This document shows positions 6,374 through 9,620 of a stretch of DNA of 9,620 nt, one piece after another (positions within the stretch are counted from its first letter, which is position 1; each line of letters starts with the position of its first letter). Where the stretch lies: assembly GCA_031283915.1 (NCBI GenBank), contig JAITAY010000121.1, positions 1 through 9,620 on the forward strand, given 5' to 3'. The stretch comes from Tannerella sp. Lineage in GTDB: Bacteria; Bacteroidota; Bacteroidia; Bacteroidales; Tannerellaceae. A program made the position numbers and the translations under genes. A model generated the notes under the pieces. The model ran no database searches, was not told where the DNA came from, and saw nothing but the letters and a program-made list of their open reading frames with translations.

Positions 6374-7407
6374 AGAAAGTAGTTACATTCGGGGAAATCA
6401 TGTTGCGGCTGGCGACGCCCGGATATTTGCGGTTCATCCAGTCGAATCACCTGAATGCCACGTTTGGTGGCGGCGAAGCCAATGTTGCCGTTTCGCTGGC
6501 CAATTACGGCATACCGACGGAGTTTGTCACCCGTCTGCCTCAAAACGATATTGCCGAGTGGTGCCTCTCCGAGTTACGTAAGTATAATGTAGGGACGAGC
6601 CGCATCATCCGCGGGGGCGACCGCATAGGTATCTATTTCCTTGAAACGGGAGCCGTTACCCGCGCGTCGAAGGTGGTATATGACCGGGCAAACTCCTCGA
6701 TTGCAGGGATCCGGCCTGGGATGGTGGACTGGGACGAAGTATTCAGCGACGCTCAATGGTTTCACTGGACGGGCATCACGCCTGCACTTTCGCAGGGTGC
6801 GGCAGATGCGTGCTTAGAGGCTATCGAGGCAGCGAATCGACGGGGCATTACGGTGTCAACCGACCTGAACTACCGTAAGAACCTGTGGAAATACGGCAAG
6901 ACGGCAGACGGGGTCATGCCGGCGCTGGTGGAAGGCTGCGACGTGATTCTGGGCAACGAGGAAGACGCAGAAAAGGTCTTCGGCATCAAACCCGAAGGAT
7001 TCGATGCTGCACACACGGATGGCGAAATCGATGCCGACAGATTCCAGTCGGTATGCCTCCGGTTGAAGGAGCGTTTCCCGCGGGCGGAGAAAGTCATCAT
7101 CACCCTTCGCGGTTCCATCAATGCGAACCACAACACGTGGGGGGGCGTCCTCCATGCCGACAGGCTCTATCAGTCCCGGCGCTATGACATTACGCACATC
7201 GTAGACCGCGTCGGCGGAGGCGATTCGTTTATGGGCGGCCTGATATACGGTCTGCTGACATACCCGGCTGACCCGCAACAGGCGCTGGACTTTGCCGTTG
7301 CCGCTTCCTGCCTGAAACACACGATCTACGGAGATTTCAATGCCGTATCGATTGCCGAAGTGGAGCAACTGCTCAAGGGCGACGGTTCGGGACGGGTATC
7401 CAGATAA
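6370..7407 (+). CDS. kdgK: 2-keto-3-deoxygluconate kinase, PfkB family
   Basis: KdgK phosphorylates 2-keto-3-deoxygluconate (KDG) with ATP to give 6-phospho-KDG (KDPG), which KDPG aldolase splits to pyruvate and glyceraldehyde 3-phosphate. The 345-residue protein opens with VVTFGEIMLRL (4-14) and has the substrate-side glycines TFGGGEANVAVSLA (31-44), STDLNYRKNLW (163-173) as in KDG kinases, and the anion-hole/catalytic motif DRVGGGDSF (279-287) with Asp285 as catalytic base. Its ATG overlaps the DUF4861 stop (ATGA), confirming the operon. In many relatives the aldolase gene eda follows directly; here a repeat-bearing gap and an unrelated lipoprotein come next. TAA stop. Gluco- versus galacto-type substrate cannot be decided by eye, but with kduI present KDG is the expected one. 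Confidence 0.94.
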   Translation: MKKVVTFGEIMLRLATPGYLRFIQSNHLNATFGGGEANVAVSLANYGIPTEFVTRLPQNDIAEWCLSELRKYNVGTSRIIRGGDRIGIYFLETGAVTRASKVVYDRANSSIAGIRPGMVDWDEVFSDAQWFHWTGITPALSQGAADACLEAIEAANRRGITVSTDLNYRKNLWKYGKTADGVMPALVEGCDVILGNEEDAEKVFGIKPEGFDAAHTDGEIDADRFQSVCLRLKERFPRAEKVIITLRGSINANHNTWGGVLHADRLYQSRRYDITHIVDRVGGGDSFMGGLIYGLLTYPADPQQALDFAVAASCLKHTIYGDFNAVSIAEVEQLLKGDGSGRVSR

Positions 7408-7408
7408 G

Positions 7409-7550
7409 GTAGTTAGGAGTTAGGAGATGGCAGGAAAGAAACATTATGAGGGAAAGAAATAGCAGTTACGGTTTGATCGGACGGCTTTGTCATATCACAG
7501 AGCTGCCGACCACTATTCTACTAACTACTATCTACTAACTACTAACTTCC
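7409..7550. repeat. MITE-like inverted repeat: GTAGTTAGGAGTTAG / CTACTAACTACTA
   Basis: The kdgK-lipoprotein gap starts with GTAGTTAGGAGTTAGGAG (7409-7426). It ends with two copies of CTACTAACTACTA (7518-7530 and 7532-7544, one T between), which are imperfect inverted copies of the left motif. Between them lies a hairpin, CGGACGGCTTTGT (7478-7490) against ACAGAGCTGCCG (7497-7508), with a six-base loop and a small bulge. Inverted tandem arms around a central hairpin suggest a small non-autonomous element or a paired terminator structure after kdgK. No clear target duplication was found, and no U-tract follows the hairpin. Confidence 0.5.
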
Positions 7551-7578
7551 TGTTTTATAATTCATAATTCATTTACGT

Positions 7579-8451
7579 ATGAAACTAAACGGAATACGGT
7601 TTTGTCTTTTCTGCATTCTGGCGCTGACGGCTTGCAGCAAGACGGAAGAAGCTCGCAAGCAACTGCAACAAGCCCGGCTGTTGTACGAAAACAAACAGTT
7701 CAGCGCCGCCAAAAACGCAATTGACTCTCTTCGCATGTGGTATCCGCGTGAATTAGAGGTTTTGAAAGAGGCGCTTGTGCTGATGCGGCAGGCCGAGCGT
7801 GGCGAAAGTGAACGCAACATTGCTTTCTGCGACAGTTTGATGCCTGTACGCATGGAAGAAGCCGGGAAACTGAAAAAGGGATTTGTTTTTGAAAAGGATT
7901 CTGTCTATGAAGAGACAGGAAACTATGTCTGGAAGCAGCAAATCATCGAGCGAAATGTCGAACGCAGTTACGTCCGTTGCGGAGTGGACGAAAAAGGTGA
8001 AATCTATCTCGCCAGCGTCTATTTTGGCAAACGACCGATCAACCATACCGGCTTGAAATTGAGCTTACCCGACGGCACTTATGCCGAAACCGCCTCCATT
8101 CCCTATGACGGAGGCTTGAATTACCGCTTCAAGGACGAAGGAAATATTACCGAAGTAGTTACCTGCAAAGATGAAAACTCCCTTTCAGCTATCCATTTCG
8201 TCTGTGCTTCCGCTGAAAAGGCGCGTATCAAGGTCGAATACACCGGAGGGACAACATTTTCATTGTATCTCAGCGAAAACGACAGGAAAGCCATCCGTGC
8301 CACGTATGATTTGGCCGTTGTACTTAAGGATATTGAGTTCATGCGACGGGAAAAAGAGAAATCAATGAAAAAAATACGTTACATAGACAGTAAACTGGCC
8401 GGTAACGGAGAGGCGGAAAATACGCCATCCGCTGCCGACGAAACAAATTGA
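7579..8451 (+). CDS. Lipoprotein of unknown function
   Basis: I do not recognise a named family. The 290-residue protein starts MKLNGIRFCLFCILALTACS, a lipoprotein signal with Cys19 as the lipidated residue, so it should sit in the periplasm or outer membrane. Residues about 22-75 are helical and resemble one or two TPR-like repeats (EEARKQLQQARLLYENKQFS, then AAKNAIDSLRMWYPRELEVL). After a charged linker, residues about 100-240 look beta-rich (YVRCGVDEKGEIYLASVYFG, ARIKVEYTGGTTFSLYLSEN). The C-terminus (about 245-275) is helical and charged (LKDIEFMRREKEKSMKKIRY), and the last 15 residues are low in order. The start has no Shine-Dalgarno, normal for this phylum. It lies 171 bases past kdgK across a repeat, so it is probably not part of the kdu operon. 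TGA stop. Confidence 0.85.
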   Translation: MKLNGIRFCLFCILALTACSKTEEARKQLQQARLLYENKQFSAAKNAIDSLRMWYPRELEVLKEALVLMRQAERGESERNIAFCDSLMPVRMEEAGKLKKGFVFEKDSVYEETGNYVWKQQIIERNVERSYVRCGVDEKGEIYLASVYFGKRPINHTGLKLSLPDGTYAETASIPYDGGLNYRFKDEGNITEVVTCKDENSLSAIHFVCASAEKARIKVEYTGGTTFSLYLSENDRKAIRATYDLAVVLKDIEFMRREKEKSMKKIRYIDSKLAGNGEAENTPSAADETN

Positions 8452-8524
8452 ATAACTGGGTTTTGGCAGGAAAAATACAATGTTTGATTGTCGGGGTGAG
8501 ATCGGACGGTTTCTTTGCGCAGCC

Positions 8525-8582
8525 AGACTTGCAAGTCTAACCGAACAGAGGTATAAGTCTAAGTTTGTAGACTTGCAAGTCT
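8525..8582. repeat. Two copies of a 14-bp perfect palindrome
   Basis: AGACTTGCAAGTCT is its own reverse complement and occurs at 8525-8538 and 8569-8582, 30 bases apart. A partial copy, AAGTCTAA, lies between (8555-8562) and pairs with TAGACT at 8568-8573. The two full copies can fold separately or pair with each other. This could be a REP-type repeat, a dimeric-protein binding site, or a bidirectional termination structure after the lipoprotein gene; nothing here decides between these. Confidence 0.7.
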
Positions 8583-8770
8583 GTGCAGATAGAGCGGTAA
8601 CTCTGATCGCGCAGAGAACATGAGCCGCCGGGCAAACCTGGAGAGGGGCGCCATTCCCTGCATATCGACATTGATAAAAAACTTTGGTTGATGCTCAAAA
8701 TCCGAAGGTTAGGAGACTGCCGTCAGCAGAATAGCAGTTGATATTTACGCAATGCCTCCGCAGGGCTTTA

Positions 8771-8926
8771 GGAGCTGTCTGTAAATAAACCATCCCCATT
8801 GACGGGAGATGTTATTTGCCATCCAATGACTGAAAATGCGCGCATACCGGGGTATGTAAGCATTTTCAGGAAGAAGTATGGTGAAAAACAGACCCGTAAA
8901 GGGGTGGTTTATTTACAGACAGTTCC
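8771..8926. mobile_element. 156-bp MITE-like element with TTA target duplication
   Basis: Terminal inverted repeats begin GGAGCTGTCTGTAAATAAAC at 8771 and, on the other strand from 8926, GGAACTGTCTGTAAATAAAC; similarity continues through CCA(T/C)CCCC and the ACGGG blocks for roughly 45 bases. The centre holds a strong hairpin: TGAAAATGC (8831-8839) with GCATTTTCA (8860-8868), enclosing CATACC/GGTATG. TTA flanks both sides (8768-8770 and 8927-8929). Removal of the element plus one TTA gives GGGCTTTAGCCCCAT, exactly the sequence in the opposite repeat arm (reverse complement of 9293-9307). It has no coding capacity and would need a transposase in trans. A TNA target fits some IS5-group elements, which is suggestive only; its ends do not visibly match the partial IS at the window start. 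Confidence 0.85.
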
Positions 8927-8946
8927 TTAGCCCCATTCTTCCGATT

Positions 8947-8968
8947 GCCGTCGGTTTTAACCGACGGC
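8947..8968. repeat. Perfect stem-loop GCCGTCGG/CCGACGGC
   Basis: GCCGTCGGTT and AACCGACGGC form a perfect ten-base stem around TT (or eight bases around TTTTAA). The stem starts in the conserved arm segment ATTGCCGTC and continues into the part of the left arm that is absent on the right, so it may mark the edge of an inserted or duplicated piece. There is no U-tract and no gene ends here, so a terminator role is unlikely. Confidence 0.7.
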
Positions 8969-9090
8969 AGGCTTATACTGCGCGCGGTACAGTTTTGTGC
9001 ATTGCCCGTCAGCATAGAAAAGGGCATCCGCCCACACGCTTCTTGCCCGTCGGCTAAAGCCCAATGTCATCAAGTTAAGATTTTGTTTCC

Positions 9091-9229
9091 GGCATCCCGT
9101 CAGGGATGCATCGCTCGGTAGCTAAACCGGTATAACCCTATATTGCATCCTGTTAAGGATGCATCCCTAACGGGATGCAGATAGAGACGTCGCAAAAATG
9201 CTACCGAGCGATGCATCCCTCCGGGATGC
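9091..9229 (+). repeat. Palindrome cluster, copy 1 (four GCATCCC hairpins)
   Basis: Four hairpins are seen: GCATCCC-GTCA-GGGATGC (9092-9109), GCATCCT-GTTA-AGGATGC (9145-9162), GCATCCC-TAAC-GGGATGC (9161-9178, sharing GC with the previous one) and GCATCCC-TCC-GGGATGC (9213-9229). The linkers ATCGCTCGGTAGC (9110-9122) and GCTACCGAGCGAT (9200-9212) are also inverse of each other, so the cluster is itself one larger palindrome. It matches the inverted copy at 9384-9523 with about nine mismatches over the first 130 bases and a 62-base identical block (9150-9211). The second hairpin has a compensatory T-A in place of C-G at the seventh pair. Confidence 0.85.
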
Positions 9230-9347
9230 TCTACTACCGCCTTTTAACGCTTAGCTTGATGACATTGAGCTAAAACTGACGGCAATCGGAAGCATGGGGC
9301 TAAAGCCCTGCGGAGCATAGCTGAATTGAATGGCGAAATCACCGGTT

Positions 9348-9378
9348 TCATCATTCATCATTAACCATTCATCATTAT
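9348..9378. repeat. Short CATTCATCATT tandem units
   Basis: TCATCATTCATCATTAACCA is followed by TTCATCATTATT, giving three loosely repeated CATTCATCATT-like units between the two palindrome clusters. A similar ATTCATAATTCAT pair lies ahead of the 7579 lipoprotein gene. This is low-complexity sequence of unknown meaning. Confidence 0.45.
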
Positions 9379-9383
9379 TCCCC

Positions 9384-9523
9384 GCATTCCGTTAGGAATG
9401 CGTCGCTCGGTAGCATTTTTGCGACGTCTCTATCTGCATCCCGTTAGGGATGCATCCTTAACAGAATGCAATAGAGGGTTATACCGGTTTATCTACCGGA
9501 CGATGCATCCCTGGCGGGACGCC
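9384..9523 (-). repeat. Palindrome cluster, copy 2, inverted
   Basis: Read on the minus strand it aligns with 9091-9229 end to end. Hairpins on the plus strand lie at 9384-9401 (GCATTCC/GGAATGC, a compensated pair change), 9436-9453 (GCATCCC/GGGATGC), 9452-9469 (GCATCCT/AGAATGC) and 9505-9522 (GCATCCC/GGGACGC). The last two have an A-C clash on the plus strand, but on the minus strand the same positions are U-G or G-U pairs. Together with copy 1 it could form a stem of about 139 bases around a 154-base loop. Confidence 0.85.
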
Positions 9524-9530
9524 GTTTTTT
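9505..9530 (+). terminator. Hairpin followed by a T-run, terminator-like
   Basis: The last palindrome, GCATCCC-TGGC-GGGACGC, is followed directly by CGTTTTTT on the plus strand, which looks like an intrinsic terminator. One A-C mismatch weakens the stem; an alternative shorter stem GGCG-GGA-CGCC ends right before GTTTTTT. No plus-strand gene is nearby to be terminated, so it could act on transcripts crossing the repeat region, or be incidental. Confidence 0.35.
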
Positions 9531-9565
9531 ATATTTCGTTAATGGAAAGCACGCCCTCCGCCAGG

Positions 9566-9620
9566 ATGAGTGATACGAATTACGATGCATTGATGATGAA
9601 CTTCCGTTTGAAGCGCCGGA
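9566..9620 (+). CDS. Possible start of a gene running off the window
   Basis: From the ATG at 9566 an open frame gives MSDTNYDALMMNFRLKRR and continues past the window end without a stop. Eighteen codons are too few to recognise a family. In favour: it begins right where the palindromes end, and the residues look ordinary for a soluble protein. Against: no promoter box or ribosome site is visible, and ATG codons at 9593 and 9596 in the same frame are alternatives. Confidence 0.35.
   Translation, partial: MSDTNYDALMMNFRLKRR

Larger units (their letters stand above)
8752..9319. repeat. Large nested imperfect inverted repeat
   Basis: The left side reads outward-in: ATGCCTCCGCAGGGCTTTA (8752-8770), then, after the MITE, GCCCCATTCTTCCGATTGCC (8930-8949) and CCCAATGTCATCAAGTTAAG (9060-9079), then GCATCCCGTCAGGGATGC plus ATCGCTCGGTAGC (9092-9122). 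The right side carries the inverse in mirror order: GCTACCGAGCGAT plus GCATCCCTCCGGGATGC (9201-9229), CTTAGCTTGATGACATTGAG (9250-9269), GGCAATCGGAAGCATGGGGC (9281-9300) and TAAAGCCCTGCGGAGCAT (9301-9318). Minus the 156-bp insertion the dyad spans about 410 bp. The left arm has an additional stretch at 8961-9055 without partner on the right. Confidence 0.75.
8452..9565. other. Gene-free, palindrome-rich region
   Basis: In these 1.1 kb I see no reading frame with protein-like sequence on either strand. The stretch is instead filled with dyad symmetries at several scales: short perfect palindromes (8525-8582), a hairpin GCGG...CCGC with inner CTCTG/CAGAG (8594-8627), a MITE-like insertion (8771-8926), a perfect stem (8947-8968), two inverted palindrome clusters (9091-9229 and 9384-9523), and short CATTCATCATT tandem units (9348-9378). 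Bases 8628-8750 hold nothing I can explain beyond a small ACTGC/GCAGT dyad near 8716-8739. Confidence 0.75.

Noticed and set aside
5336..7368. Minus-strand open frames opposite DUF4861 and kdgK
   Set aside because: Up to 176 codons long but antisense to genes with strong motifs; G+C-rich codon patterns produce such shadows.
8947..8968. Intrinsic terminator
   Set aside because: The stem is strong but no T-run follows on either strand and no gene ends nearby.
9091..9523. CRISPR array
   Set aside because: The repeated units are short palindromes with unequal spacing, some overlapping by two bases, in both orientations, and linkers are themselves repeated. No direct repeats with unique spacers of constant length and no cas genes.
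9091..9523. Integron attC sites
   Set aside because: The hairpins lack the R'' and R' core sites (GTTRRRY-type ends) and no cassette genes or integrase are present.

Overview
This window looks like chromosomal DNA from a member of the Bacteroidales (Bacteroidota); I cannot name the genus. The signs are an OmpA-like porin with a Bacteroides-type promoter (TTTG, 20 nt, TAnnTTTG), a short GHMP-kinase/nucleotidyltransferase fusion, SusCD-era lipoproteins with lipoboxes, a KduI/DUF4861/KdgK operon, a Bacteroidales-type group II intron relic, and little Shine-Dalgarno signal ahead of genes.

Layout. Bases 2-244 (minus) are the N-terminal end of an IS5-type transposase cut by the window edge. Bases 346-781 (plus) are the decayed 3' part of a group II intron: a frameshifted maturase C-terminus followed by a well preserved domain VI with its bulged branch-point A. 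On the minus strand come an OmpA-family outer membrane protein (1965-817), then a two-gene cassette read from 4205 to 2192: a cytidylyltransferase/GHMP sugar kinase fusion that is interrupted by one in-frame TAG, and rfbA (glucose-1-phosphate thymidylyltransferase). Divergent from it is a tight plus-strand operon, kduI - DUF4861 lipoprotein - kdgK (4358-7407), for catabolism of unsaturated uronates released by polysaccharide lyases. A repeat-bearing gap and a lipoprotein of unknown function (7579-8451) follow.

From 8452 to about 9565 there is no credible gene. This 1.1 kb is a dense nest of palindromes: two copies of a 14-bp perfect palindrome, a 156-bp MITE-like element with a TTA target duplication (whose empty site is preserved in the opposite repeat arm), and two inverted copies of a 139/140-bp cluster, each made of four GCATCCC-type hairpins. 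The hairpin stems show compensatory changes, and their imperfect pairs become G-U pairs on only one strand, which hints at selection on a folded single strand. A possible new gene starts at 9566.

The genes fall into three functional groups: cell envelope (OmpA-like protein, sugar-nucleotide cassette), uronate catabolism (kduI, DUF4861, kdgK; kduD and eda are not here), and decayed mobile DNA at both ends. The most noteworthy items are the TAG inside an otherwise intact kinase fusion and the hierarchical palindrome region at the right.
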